From an uncultured Anaerolineae bacterium (lineage in GTDB: Bacteria; Chloroflexota; Anaerolineae; Anaerolineales; Villigracilaceae): a stretch of DNA of 15,467 nucleotides. The notes under the pieces are model-generated. The model did not search any database. It was not told where the DNA came from and was given only the letters and a program-made list of their open reading frames with translations. The position numbers were made by a program, and so were the translations under genes. The stretch is from assembly GCA_903854805.1 (NCBI GenBank), contig CAINXK010000287.1, positions 1-15,467 of the forward strand, written 5' to 3'. This document shows, one piece after another, positions 1 to 7,577 of the stretch (position 1 is its first letter; each line of letters opens with the position of its first letter).

Positions 1-1034
1 AGTCCCACTGTGGCCGGTTCAAACCCGGCTGAATCATAGGCACGCTGAAGAGCCAGGGCCTGCCCGGCAGAACTGGGCGCGTAAATGCTTTTATAGCGTC
101 CATCGCTGGATGCGCCCAGCCCTTTGATGACCGCATAAATCCGGTCGCCGTCGCGCTCCGCATCTGCAAGTCGCTTTAAGACCATGATCCCAAGACCCTC
201 GCCGATCATCATACCGTCCGATTCTGCATCGAAAGGCTTGATCTCGTTCTTTTTTGAAAAGGCCGGGGTTTTGCTAAAGCTCATGTACATGAAGATGGAG
301 TTATCGGTATCCACTCCACCGGTCAGCATCATATCAGTGCGGCCTGAGGTCAGCTCTCCTACCGCCATCTGGAGCGCGCTGAGCGAACTGGCGCAGGCAG
401 CATCCACCACGCAGTTCACGCCTCCAAGATCCAGCCTGTTCGCGACACGCCCCGAAATGACGTTGCCCAACATGCCGGGGAAGGAATTTTCTTCCCATGG
501 GATGTAAGCCAGCTTCATGCGCTCGGTGGCGGTCTGGACCATTGCTTCGCTCAAGCCCATGCTGCGCAGGACTTTTTCCCAGATTGGATACTGGAGCCGG
601 GATGTAAGCGGGGTAATCAGTTTTTGCCCGCCGCCGATACCCAGTATCACGCCCGTGCGCTGACGGACCATTTCGCTGGCAGCTCCGTAACCCGCGTCTT
701 CCAACGCCTGCTTGGCGACTACCAGGGCCAGCAGTTGGGATACATCCGTCAGTTCCAGGATATTTGGCGGTAGGCCAAATTCCAACGGATCGAAAGATAT
801 ATCTGGGATAAAACCACCGCGCTTGCAGTAGGTTTTGTCGGGTTGGCTCGGGTCGGCATCGTAGTAATCATTGAGGTCCCAGCGAGAGATGGGCACATCG
901 GTAATGCAATCAATCTTCTTAACGATATTGTCCCAATATTCTGGCAAGGTTGCTGCGTTGGCAAAAATTGCCGATAAACCGACAATAGCAATCGGCGCAA
1001 TAAGGCGTGGGGAAGGTAATTCAGGTATTGTCAT
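1..1034 (-). CDS. PfaA-like type I polyketide/polyunsaturated fatty acid synthase, N-terminal ketosynthase domain (3' part outside window)
   Basis: The first 344 codons of a large synthase; the gene runs off the left edge. The start is the ATG at 1034-1032, preceded by a purine-rich AAAGAGA. After about 15 residues the protein enters a beta-ketoacyl synthase (KS) domain, which performs decarboxylative Claisen condensation on acyl-carrier-protein-bound chains. Visible motifs are PIAIVGLSAIFA near the N-terminus, CKRGGFIPD, EFGLPPNILELTD, the active-site loop DAACASS with catalytic Cys214, and SFSKTPAF. The domain is cut just before the expected HGTGT motif, so the catalytic histidines are not visible. 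From memory, these motifs and their spacing match the KS of PfaA (Shewanella-type EPA synthase) far better than modular antibiotic PKSs. Downstream domains (malonyl-AT, tandem ACP, KR) are expected but unseen. Alternatives: a hglE-type glycolipid synthase or another iterative PKS. KS assignment is very sure; the PUFA product is inference. Confidence 0.93.
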   Translation of the reverse strand, partial: MTIPELPSPRLIAPIAIVGLSAIFANAATLPEYWDNIVKKIDCITDVPISRWDLNDYYDADPSQPDKTYCKRGGFIPDISFDPLEFGLPPNILELTDVSQLLALVVAKQALEDAGYGAASEMVRQRTGVILGIGGGQKLITPLTSRLQYPIWEKVLRSMGLSEAMVQTATERMKLAYIPWEENSFPGMLGNVISGRVANRLDLGGVNCVVDAACASSLSALQMAVGELTSGRTDMMLTGGVDTDNSIFMYMSFSKTPAFSKKNEIKPFDAESDGMMIGEGLGIMVLKRLADAERDGDRIYAVIKGLGASSDGRYKSIYAPSSAGQALALQRAYDSAGFEPATVG

Positions 1035-1065
1035 ATGGTCTCTTTATCGAACGGGATAAATATTA

Positions 1066-1098
1066 CCAATATTATTGGGTTTATTTGTCCAATAATAT
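1066..1098. promoter_or_regulatory. Overlapping palindromes upstream of the synthase gene, candidate operator
   Basis: Seen directly: CCAATA-T-TATTGG at 1066-1078 is a perfect 6-bp palindrome with a one-base centre. Its right half is shared with a second, longer inverted repeat, ATATTATTGG (1069-1078) and CCAATAATAT (1089-1098), 10 bp perfect with a 10-base spacer. Three TATTGG half-sites therefore lie 32-64 bases upstream of the synthase start codon, where its promoter or leader should be. This arrangement suits a dimeric repressor with several half-sites. A transcript hairpin is possible but AT-rich and weak. Confidence 0.4.
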
Positions 1099-1274
1099 GC
1101 GCTTTTTGCGCGAGTTGTATAAGCAAGTGAAGACTGCGATATATAAAAACACTGTAATGTCCGTTTAGACACGGATAAATCCAATGTCACTTGATATATG
1201 CCCAAAAACCAGGTTGGTTTGGATAATAAACCTGAATAGTGGTGTAAAGTTTGCGGTTGGATTGCCCCAGGTGC

Positions 1275-1310
1275 TTATTTTCGCGCTATGCTGTTTGCGC
1301 GCGAAAATAA
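1275..1310. repeat. 12-bp perfect inverted repeat with GC-rich core
   Basis: TTATTTTCGCGC at 1275-1286 is the exact reverse complement of 1299-1310, with a 12-base spacer. Each arm is AT-rich outside and CGCGC inside. There is no T-run after either arm beyond the arms themselves, so an intrinsic terminator is not strongly supported. It could be a protein-binding dyad or a bidirectional transcript barrier between the divergent genes. Confidence 0.4.
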
Positions 1311-1540
1311 ACAATAAAATCTTGTAAACGTTATTGACGTTAATTAGAGTTACAAGCTCTGTGTTTGTGTCGGGTTGTGTTTTTTTTTGGGGGGGACAAA
1401 AATGCCCGATAACGGGTCATATTTGCTCTGGTAATGCTGGTTATTCTTCTGGTTGGCGCGCCTGGTTTCAAGCAGGCAGGCGATTTTAACTGGCAGGCGT
1501 TGCAAACGGCTGCAACCTACTCATATTCGTTTAAAGCAGG

Positions 1541-1546
1541 TATATT
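1541..1546 (+). promoter_or_regulatory. Candidate -10 box for a leaderless methyltransferase transcript
   Basis: TATATT lies with exactly six bases between it and the ATG at 1553, so transcription would begin at or near the A of the start codon. The AGGA at 1547-1550 is only two bases from the ATG, too close to work as a Shine-Dalgarno site. I see no good -35 at the usual distance. The geometry equals that of the stronger TATAAT at 7964-7969. Confidence 0.3.
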
Positions 1547-1552
1547 AGGATT

Positions 1553-2155
1553 ATGGGAACAATCTATATCATTATTGCGTCCATCCTGTGGGGCCTTCTG
1601 CATTCAATCGTGGCCTCGCATGGATTCAAACACCTTATCCGAAAATTGTTTGGTCCTCAGGCTTTTTACAGATTTTACCGCCTGGCTTACAATTTATTTG
1701 CCCTGGCAACCTTTTTTCCGATTATCCTACTGTTGACCGCTTTTCCGGACAGGCTGCTTTACAGCATACCTGCCCCATGGATGGTTGTGATGATGATTGC
1801 CCAGGGTGTGGCGTTTTTCGCATTGATCGCCGGAGTAATGCAGACCGGACCATTGGAATTTGCCGGTTTGGCGCAGCTTTCCCCCGCTTATGGCGATATG
1901 AAACCCGCGGGCCTGGTCGTCGATGGGTTGTATGCGTATGTTCGCCATCCACTCTACACAGCCGGGTTGGTTTTTATCTGGCTTTCGCCTGAGATGAGCG
2001 TAAACCGGCTTGTTTTGTGGATTGTTTTTTCAGTATATATTATTATTGGCACATATTTTGAAGAGCAAAAATTGCTAAAAGATTTTGGTTCAGAATACGT
2101 AGAATATAAAGCCAAAACGCCGATGCTTATACCATCTCTACGAAAAAAGGGTTAG
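1553..2155 (+). CDS. ICMT/PEMT-family integral membrane methyltransferase (NnrU/isoprenylcysteine methyltransferase-like)
   Basis: A 200-residue membrane protein with about five hydrophobic segments (near 3-20, 42-64, 75-97, 135-147 and 152-168). The diagnostic part is C-terminal: RHPLYTAG at 131-138, a helix, then the EEQKLLKDFG region at 170-179 followed by YVEYKAKTPMLIP. The RHP motif and the downstream EE are shared by isoprenylcysteine carboxyl methyltransferases and phospholipid N-methyltransferases, where they help bind S-adenosylmethionine at the membrane interface. The methyl acceptor cannot be read from sequence; a lipid or isoprenoid thiol is likely. The start lacks a usable ribosome site. 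The gene ends five bases before the VanW-family gene, so the two are probably co-transcribed. Confidence 0.85.
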   Translation: MGTIYIIIASILWGLLHSIVASHGFKHLIRKLFGPQAFYRFYRLAYNLFALATFFPIILLLTAFPDRLLYSIPAPWMVVMMIAQGVAFFALIAGVMQTGPLEFAGLAQLSPAYGDMKPAGLVVDGLYAYVRHPLYTAGLVFIWLSPEMSVNRLVLWIVFSVYIIIGTYFEEQKLLKDFGSEYVEYKAKTPMLIPSLRKKG

Positions 2156-2160
2156 AGTAT

Positions 2161-4068
2161 ATGTCATCTACAACCCCAATTCGATTTGTGCGTCCAGATC
2201 GAGAACGCCGCGAAAGCGGAGCAGCATGGATTCAAATGTCTGTGGCATTGCTTGTGGGTGCTTCATTCTTTCTATTTGTGCTGATATTCCTATCTTTAGG
2301 CTACCGGTTGATGTACAGTGGGCGCATATTTCCGGGTATATCCATCGCCGGAGTGGATGTCTCTGGATTGAAGACCAGCGATGCGGCCATTAAAATCGAG
2401 GCGGCGCTGACTTTTCCGACCAGTGGGCGGATTGTGCTCCGCGATGGCGGCAATGTTTGGGTCGAGACTCCAGCCAACCTTGGCATGCAGCTTGATCCGA
2501 CTGCTTCGGCAGATGCTGCTTTCGAATTTGGCCGTGCTGGTGGTTTGTTTCAAAATATCAATGACCAGTTGAATGCCGGTCAGGTGGGAGTTATCATACC
2601 GCCAGTTATCGTATTCGATCAGGGCGTGGCTTACACATATCTTCAAAACCTGGCACCCCTGGTTGAAAAACCAGTTACCGAGGCCAGCCTGGTAATCACA
2701 GGTTTGGATGTTAGCTCACAGCCTGGACAGTTAGGTCATAAATTAGATTTCGATTCCAGCATTGTCTATATTCATGCCCAGATGCAATCTTTCCGCGATG
2801 GCGAAATTCCGCTGGTAATTCTGGATCAGGCGCCCCAAGTGATGGATGCCAGCGTCCAGGCAGATGCTGCCCGGCGTTTGCTGGCAGCTCCTTTTGCAAT
2901 TACCCTGCCGGATGCCCGCAGCGGCGATCCGGGCCCCTGGCAGATTGAGCCAGTAGATCTGGCGCCCATGCTGCGCGTTGGGCGTCTGGGGAGCGGTCCA
3001 GGGTCGCAGTATGTTGTCCAGTTTGATCGTGACAGACTCCATGGATACCTTGAGACAATCTCCAAACAAGTAGATCGTCCGGAAGCGGATGCACGTTTTA
3101 TATTTGATGAACAGACTGGTCAAATCCACCCGATCCAGGCTTCACGGGTTGGTTTGCGAGTAGACTCGCGCGGCTCCATGGATGCAATTCAAAAGGCGGT
3201 TGGAGCCGGAGAGCAGTCTGCAATTTTACGAGTGGATGCTACGCAACCTCTGGTGGCTGATACAGCCACCAGCCAACAGTTGAATATCGTGCAGTTGGTA
3301 GGGTCACAGACCACCTATTTTGTTGGATCTAGCGCTGCGCGTAAGAATAATATCGAAACCGCGGCTTCGAAATATAATGGTTTACTTGTGGCACCCGGTG
3401 CAACCTTTTCGATGGGTCAATATATGGGTGATGTCAGCCTGGATAACGGTTTTGCCGAGGCATTAATTATTTTCAATGGCAAGACCATCAAAGGAGTCGG
3501 CGGTGGGGTTTGTCAGGTGAGCACAACCTTGTTTCGCACCGTGTTTTACGCTGGCTTCCCAATCGCTGAACGTCATGCACATGCTTACCGGGTCCTTTAT
3601 TATGAGCAGGGCCCGGGTGGGCGGAGTGATCCCAGTCTGTCTGGTTTTGATGCCACGGTTTACTTTCCACTGGTCGATTTTAAATTTACCAATGACACAC
3701 CTTACTGGCTATTAATGGAAACGTTTTTCGATTCAGCTTCGAGTTCCTTGACCTGGAAGCTATTTTCTACATTTGATGGCCGATCAGTTCAGGCAACCTT
3801 TTCTGGGCCGACCAATAATGTGCCGGCCTTGCCCCCGACTGTCACGTTTAATCCGGATGCCGCGCCCGGTTCGGTCACGCATGTTGATTATGCAGTTGAC
3901 GGCGCAGATGTAACCATCAACCGGGCGGTTATTCGGAATAATCAGACCCTGCTTTCTGATCATTTCGTTACCAACTACCAACCCTGGGCGGATGCTTGTG
4001 AATACGGTCCCGACGTAAAAGACCCTGAAAAAATCCTAAAAAAGAAGGGTTGGTGCCAGAAACCTTGA
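2161..4068 (+). CDS. VanW-family protein with membrane anchor and peptidoglycan-binding-like domains
   Basis: A 635-residue protein with a basic N-terminal tail, one membrane segment at about 24-50, and an extracytoplasmic remainder. After the anchor comes FPGISIAGVDVSGL, the usual opening of a PG_binding_4-type domain; about two such domains fill residues 60-370. The VanW domain follows at about 390-530 with NNIETAASKYNG, PGATFS, the core GGGVCQVSTTLF (Cys451) and AERHAHAY. A beta-rich tail of about 100 residues ends in a Lys-rich stretch. VanW proteins occur beside vancomycin-resistance genes but also as general envelope proteins; their reaction is not firmly established, and nothing here implies antibiotic resistance. 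No Shine-Dalgarno site precedes the ATG, so translation is probably coupled to the gene just upstream. Confidence 0.92.
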   Translation: MSSTTPIRFVRPDRERRESGAAWIQMSVALLVGASFFLFVLIFLSLGYRLMYSGRIFPGISIAGVDVSGLKTSDAAIKIEAALTFPTSGRIVLRDGGNVWVETPANLGMQLDPTASADAAFEFGRAGGLFQNINDQLNAGQVGVIIPPVIVFDQGVAYTYLQNLAPLVEKPVTEASLVITGLDVSSQPGQLGHKLDFDSSIVYIHAQMQSFRDGEIPLVILDQAPQVMDASVQADAARRLLAAPFAITLPDARSGDPGPWQIEPVDLAPMLRVGRLGSGPGSQYVVQFDRDRLHGYLETISKQVDRPEADARFIFDEQTGQIHPIQASRVGLRVDSRGSMDAIQKAVGAGEQSAILRVDATQPLVADTATSQQLNIVQLVGSQTTYFVGSSAARKNNIETAASKYNGLLVAPGATFSMGQYMGDVSLDNGFAEALIIFNGKTIKGVGGGVCQVSTTLFRTVFYAGFPIAERHAHAYRVLYYEQGPGGRSDPSLSGFDATVYFPLVDFKFTNDTPYWLLMETFFDSASSSLTWKLFSTFDGRSVQATFSGPTNNVPALPPTVTFNPDAAPGSVTHVDYAVDGADVTINRAVIRNNQTLLSDHFVTNYQPWADACEYGPDVKDPEKILKKKGWCQKP

Positions 4069-4312
4069 TGCGTGGTACAATTTTTGGTCGTTATGCTGGC
4101 GAATGCGTGGCCCGATTATTCCTTGGGCCGCAAGTTATTGTTGATTGCCAGGAGATTTTGCGAAAAAATATTTTCGTTTTCTTTGTTCTGCGACGGTTTG
4201 TTAAAGTTCCATAAGTAGATCGTGCGCCATTGAAAAGGCCTCATCGTTTCGTGGAAAGTCAGACAGCTGCAAACATTGAAGCTAATAATACACAACTCCC
4301 AAGGAGAATTAA
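4069..4312. other. Intergenic region after the VanW gene with weak hairpins
   Basis: Contains GTGGCCC (4107-4113) paired with GGGCCGC (4125-4131), followed by no T-run, and an AT-only hairpin CGAAAA-aata-TTTTCG (4161-4176) followed by a T-rich stretch. Either could help end VanW transcription, but neither is a convincing terminator. A promoter for the next gene is expected here; I see no clear one. Confidence 0.3.
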
Positions 4313-4531
4313 ATGGTCTCTCAAGAATTGCTCGAAATCCTGCGTTGTCCGGCTTGCGTTCGTGAAAAAGATGGCCTGCTTATACTCACACACGAAACCT
4401 GGCTAATCTGCCAGGATTGCGATCGTAAATATCCGATCGTGGATGATATTCCTGTGATGCTGATTGATGAGGGTGACAAATGGGTCAAGACTGCGGCTGA
4501 AAGCCTGCCGGTGCCGCCCCCCGCCCGTTAA
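4313..4531 (+). CDS. Trm112-family (UPF0434/YcaR-like) zinc-binding protein
   Basis: A 72-residue protein with the Trm112 layout: an opening ELLEILRCPAC (CPxC), a middle CQDC, then KYPIVDDIPVML, the hallmark closing strand. The four cysteines would hold one zinc ion. In eukaryotes and archaea Trm112 activates several methyltransferases; in bacteria the role of the small homologues is mostly unknown. A strong AAGGAG lies at 4301-4306, seven bases before the ATG, making this the best-marked start in the block. It overlaps nothing upstream and is followed after one base by the HEAT-repeat gene, so the two are likely translationally coupled. Confidence 0.9.
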   Translation: MVSQELLEILRCPACVREKDGLLILTHETWLICQDCDRKYPIVDDIPVMLIDEGDKWVKTAAESLPVPPPAR

Positions 4532-4532
4532 A

Positions 4533-5114
4533 ATGACTGAGCTGGAAGAGCTGTGCGCCCAGCTTACCTGCGGTGATGATGACCGCGCAGAAATTGCGGC
4601 TGTTCGCCTGGCAGGTTTTGGACGGGAAGCATTCATGGTTTTACGCTTGCTTCTCAAATCTGAAGAGACAGATGTGCGTTGGTGGGCCATCCGAGCGTTG
4701 GCTGGTTTTGGCCAACTGGATGAGGCAGCTGCTGATCTGTTGGTTTTCCTGGATGATGCATCAGAAGAGCTGCGCCAGGCGGCTGCCATGGCTTTTTGTC
4801 AACATCCCACTCCGCGAGCATTGGCAGCTCTTGCCCGGGCACTCTCTGACCCGGATGCAATGACTGCCCGTTTGGCAGCAAATGCCCTGGCAGGTCTTGG
4901 GGTGCAATCAACCCCAGCCTTGCTTGAAATCTTGGAAAGTGGGCCTCAGTCTGCCAGGTTAGAGGCTGTGCGAGCCCTGGCTGAAATAAAAGACCCCCAG
5001 GCCATTCCTGGTCTGATGAAAGCGCTCGAATCAAATTCTGCTTTGCTGCAATATTGGGCCGGGCTCGGTCTTGATCACCTGGGTGTTGGAATGCTCTATT
5101 TCAATCCTGAATAA
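4533..5114 (+). CDS. HEAT-repeat protein
   Basis: A 193-residue soluble protein made almost entirely of HEAT-like helical pairs: repeated segments such as VRWWAIRALAGFG, LRQAAAMAFCQ, TARLAANALAGLG and ARLEAVRALAEIKD, about five repeats at 30-35 residue spacing. HEAT solenoids are protein-protein scaffolds; the partner cannot be told. I chose the ATG at 4533 because it follows the Trm112 stop codon by one base. A longer frame opening at 4464 would overlap the Trm112 gene by 68 bases and add 23 basic, Pro- and Cys-containing residues that do not look like HEAT repeat. There is no Shine-Dalgarno site, consistent with coupling. It resembles the PBS-lyase HEAT families, but no catalytic function is implied. 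Confidence 0.85.
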   Translation: MTELEELCAQLTCGDDDRAEIAAVRLAGFGREAFMVLRLLLKSEETDVRWWAIRALAGFGQLDEAAADLLVFLDDASEELRQAAAMAFCQHPTPRALAALARALSDPDAMTARLAANALAGLGVQSTPALLEILESGPQSARLEAVRALAEIKDPQAIPGLMKALESNSALLQYWAGLGLDHLGVGMLYFNPE

Positions 5115-5144
5115 TGTCCCTGAATAACGCCAGGTTGTTTCAAA

Positions 5145-6602
5145 ATGGAGTTACCTGGTAAGAGAATACAAAACCAAACTATGAAAACTGGAATAAAAAT
5201 TTCCCCTCGTACTATCGTGGTAGGCGTCCTGGCGTTAGCTTTGTTTGCCGGTGCATTTGTGGCTGTGCGCTATCTGACGGTTACCATGCAAGCAATCGGC
5301 GGTATTCCGGGTGTGGCTATCACCCAGCCTGACGCTGCCGCATCTGGCACTGACATTCCTGGCTTGCCGACCGCGGTACCTGAAGCCCCGGCGATTGAGC
5401 TGCCTCCCACCTGGGATGGCGCCAGTCGTGTAACCATCCTTCTGATGGGCGTTGACACCGAGCCGGTCGTTGATGCAGCGGGCAAGGTCAGCCCTGACCG
5501 GATTGGCCCGGCGCGCTCTGATACCATGATCCTTTTGACAATCGATCCCCAGACCAAGACAGCCGGAATGATGTCTGTTCCGCGTGATTTGTGGGTAAGT
5601 ATCCCGGGTTTTAGCTATGCCAAGATCAATACCGCTTACTTTAATGGCGAATCTTTCAAACTTCCCGGTGGTGGGCCAGAGCTGGCCATGCGTACGGTCG
5701 AGCAGGTCATTGGCGTACCTATCCAGTATTTTGCCCAGGTGGAATTTTGGTCATTCACTGGCCTGATTGATCAAATTGGAAAAATAAAAGTATTTGTTCC
5801 CAAAAAGATCGTCATCGATCCGGTTGGCCCTGGTGAAGACAAGATCATGCTTTCAGCAGGATATCATCAACTGGGTGGGGTGGAAGCCCTGGCCTATGTG
5901 CGTCAGCGTCACTCCGATGGCGGTGATGTTGATCGCTCGAACCGTCAGCAATCCGTTATTCTGGCAGTCCGGGATAAGGTAACCGATCCGGCCAATTTTT
6001 CGACTTTGCTCACAAATGCGCCTCTCATATATAACAATATTCAGACAGGCATCCGGACCAACCTGACTTTCGACGAGATTATGCGACTCGGCATGCTGGC
6101 GAAGGACATTCCACCCGAGAATATCAAGCGCGGTGTAATCGACTACACAATGGTTCAGCTGGATAGCGTGGTGGTCAAGGGCGAAAGCCAGAGTATCTTT
6201 AAACCGATACCGGATAAAATCCGCGAACTGCGTGATCAGATTTTCTCATCAGCTGGTGCGGTTAGCCCGCTGGCAAAAGGTGATCCACTTGATCTGGCGA
6301 AGCAGGAAGGCGCAACAATTGCTGTATATAATGGCAGCTCTGTGCAAGGCATGGCTCAACGAACCGCAGATTACCTGAAGTCGCTTGGATTTAATGTGAT
6401 TTTGGTCGAAAATGCCAGTAATTACCCCGGTGTTACCCAGGTAATTAGCCATCGTAGCAAATTATATGCCATGAAATATTTCAAAGAATTATTCGCTATC
6501 AACAGTGGTGCGCAGCTGGCCAATAAGGACGACGCGGCGGCTCAGGCAGATATTGACATTATTGTGGCAGATGATTGGGCCATGAAAAACCCAATGCCGT
6601 AA
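5145..6602 (+). CDS. LCP-family (LytR-CpsA-Psr) glycopolymer transferase with C-terminal LytR_C domain
   Basis: A 485-residue protein with a membrane anchor at about 23-43 followed by a Pro/Ala-rich stretch. The LCP domain spans about 95-285, with ARSDTMILLTID (123-134), VPRDLW (145-150), KINTAY, and RQRHSDGGDVDRSNRQQ (253-269). These Arg and Asp residues bind pyrophosphate-linked polyprenyl substrates in known LCP enzymes, which attach anionic glycopolymers to peptidoglycan outside the cell. A LytR_C domain follows at about 385-455 (AVYNGSSVQGMA, then a beta-alpha fold). The start is uncertain: the ATG at 5145 has a weak AGG ten bases ahead, and the ATG at 5181 (MKTGIK) would also give a normal anchor. 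Probably in one operon with the two preceding genes (30-base gap); a strong terminator follows. Confidence 0.92.
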   Translation: MELPGKRIQNQTMKTGIKISPRTIVVGVLALALFAGAFVAVRYLTVTMQAIGGIPGVAITQPDAAASGTDIPGLPTAVPEAPAIELPPTWDGASRVTILLMGVDTEPVVDAAGKVSPDRIGPARSDTMILLTIDPQTKTAGMMSVPRDLWVSIPGFSYAKINTAYFNGESFKLPGGGPELAMRTVEQVIGVPIQYFAQVEFWSFTGLIDQIGKIKVFVPKKIVIDPVGPGEDKIMLSAGYHQLGGVEALAYVRQRHSDGGDVDRSNRQQSVILAVRDKVTDPANFSTLLTNAPLIYNNIQTGIRTNLTFDEIMRLGMLAKDIPPENIKRGVIDYTMVQLDSVVVKGESQSIFKPIPDKIRELRDQIFSSAGAVSPLAKGDPLDLAKQEGATIAVYNGSSVQGMAQRTADYLKSLGFNVILVENASNYPGVTQVISHRSKLYAMKYFKELFAINSGAQLANKDDAAAQADIDIIVADDWAMKNPMP

Positions 6603-6617
6603 CATTTACCGGCCATC

Positions 6618-6659
6618 AACAAAAACCCCTTGCTTCACTCGAAGCAAGGGGTTTTTGTT
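6618..6659. terminator. Bidirectional intrinsic terminator between convergent genes
   Basis: Perfect 19-bp stem (6618-6636 with 6641-6659), loop ACTC. The core is CCCCTTGCTTC/GAAGCAAGGGG, flanked by AAAAA on the left and TTTTTGTTTTG on the right, so it can work on both strands. It lies 15 bases after the LCP stop codon and just before the stop codon of the convergent minus-strand gene. Confidence 0.92.
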
Positions 6660-6665
6660 TTGTTA

Positions 6666-7577
6666 TCAGGGTTGTTTGAATTCCAATTGGATGCCACCGG
6701 GGTATTTTCCAGTCTGTGGATTAGAGCATTTTTGGGCACTCAGACCCGTGATTCGCGTGTTGCCGCCGGAAAGACTGAGCGCGTATTCAATATTTTCTGT
6801 CATGCGAAAGTCGGCATAGCCATGCCCCAATTCGGGTTTGAGACCAGTAAAAAAGTGTTCTTCACCGCTGAACCAGGTAATCACAAGCTCGATTCCGGGA
6901 GCGGGTTTGCCCGAAGAATTTGTCAGGTTGATTCGGATCAGACCAGGTTGGGCCGGTTCGCAAAAAGAAGACTGCTTGGTTAATGCAAAGGCTGTTTCCG
7001 GAGTGGGTGTTATGGTTTGCGTTGGGCGTGCCGGAATGGTGGCTAACGGTTTTGGCAGAGGCGTGGATGTTTCTACAATCGTTGCAGTTGCAGAAACTGT
7101 CGGTGTCGGGCTGGCGGATGTTGTCGCAGTTGGGCTCGGGCTGGGCGTACGCGTTGCTGATAACGTGGCTCTCGCCGGGATTGTTGCAGAGGCTGGCAAG
7201 GTCGAATTGGGGTCAGGGCTGGAGCTGGGAACGGGTGTCGGCTGGTTCTGTAACGCTGTCGTTAGATCTGCCAACCACTGGATTTCAGCCCTGGGCAGGC
7301 TGTTTGCCAGCATGCGTTGGGCCTGTTCTCCAAGCGCTTTGATTGGGTCAGGATCTTGCAGGGTCTCAAGGCGGATTCGAGCTCGCAGCAGGTCCGGATC
7401 GGCGTTGAAAGCGGATGCTATCATAAAACGGTAATCATCCTTGGCCTCTGCGCTCAGGCTGGCAGGCGTTGTGTCAATAAATTGCGTTGGCATCAGGCCC
7501 CATGCCACCCCCAGACCAACCCCAAGACCAAATACCAACCCGCTAAGCAGGTACCAAAAGCCGCGTTTTTCGCTCAC
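6666..7577 (-). CDS. Single-TM protein with Pro/Thr/Ser-rich linker and C-terminal Ig-like domain
   Basis: A 303-residue protein I cannot tie to a named family. Residues 7-29 form a glycine-rich membrane segment. Residues 30-110 are a helical domain opening with PTQFIDTTPASL and ending in LADLTTALQ. Residues 112-195 are a low-complexity linker of Pro, Thr, Ser and Ala, likely extended outside the cell. Residues 200-300 look like an Ig-like or carboxypeptidase-regulatory-like beta sandwich with two cysteines (206, 284) that may form a disulfide. The first 110 residues are clearly homologous to the gene just upstream, with which it shares an ATGA overlap of four bases. Probably an anchored cell-surface protein; function unknown. 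The linker creates long spurious reading frames on the opposite strand. Confidence 0.85.
   Translation of the reverse strand: MSEKRGFWYLLSGLVFGLGVGLGVAWGLMPTQFIDTTPASLSAEAKDDYRFMIASAFNADPDLLRARIRLETLQDPDPIKALGEQAQRMLANSLPRAEIQWLADLTTALQNQPTPVPSSSPDPNSTLPASATIPARATLSATRTPSPSPTATTSASPTPTVSATATIVETSTPLPKPLATIPARPTQTITPTPETAFALTKQSSFCEPAQPGLIRINLTNSSGKPAPGIELVITWFSGEEHFFTGLKPELGHGYADFRMTENIEYALSLSGGNTRITGLSAQKCSNPQTGKYPGGIQLEFKQP

Larger units (their letters stand above)
1035..1552. other. Intergenic region between divergent genes, no convincing gene
   Basis: AT-rich region separating the divergently read synthase and methyltransferase genes; it must hold the promoters of both. I see no protein-like reading frame. 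A frame opening at 1434 only runs into the methyltransferase gene in another phase. Notable contents are the palindromes at 1066-1098, the 12-bp dyad at 1275-1310, a 7-bp inverted repeat (1321-1327 with 1350-1356), and a homopolymer junction of nine T and seven G at 1380-1395 inside a GT-rich stretch. Confidence 0.7.

Noticed and set aside
184..507. 107-codon open frame on the plus strand
   Set aside because: Lies antisense to the strongly conserved ketosynthase domain.
1434..1736. 100-codon open frame on the plus strand overlapping the methyltransferase gene
   Set aside because: More than half overlaps the membrane methyltransferase in another phase; the unique part has no ribosome site or recognisable motif.
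2161..4068. VanW gene as a sign of vancomycin resistance
   Set aside because: No vanA/vanH/vanX or VanRS-type regulator genes are near; VanW-domain proteins are common envelope proteins in Gram-positive-like and Chloroflexota genomes.
6838..7434. 198-codon open frame on the plus strand
   Set aside because: Antisense to the Pro/Thr-rich linker gene; its Val/Gly-rich composition is the expected complement of such a linker.
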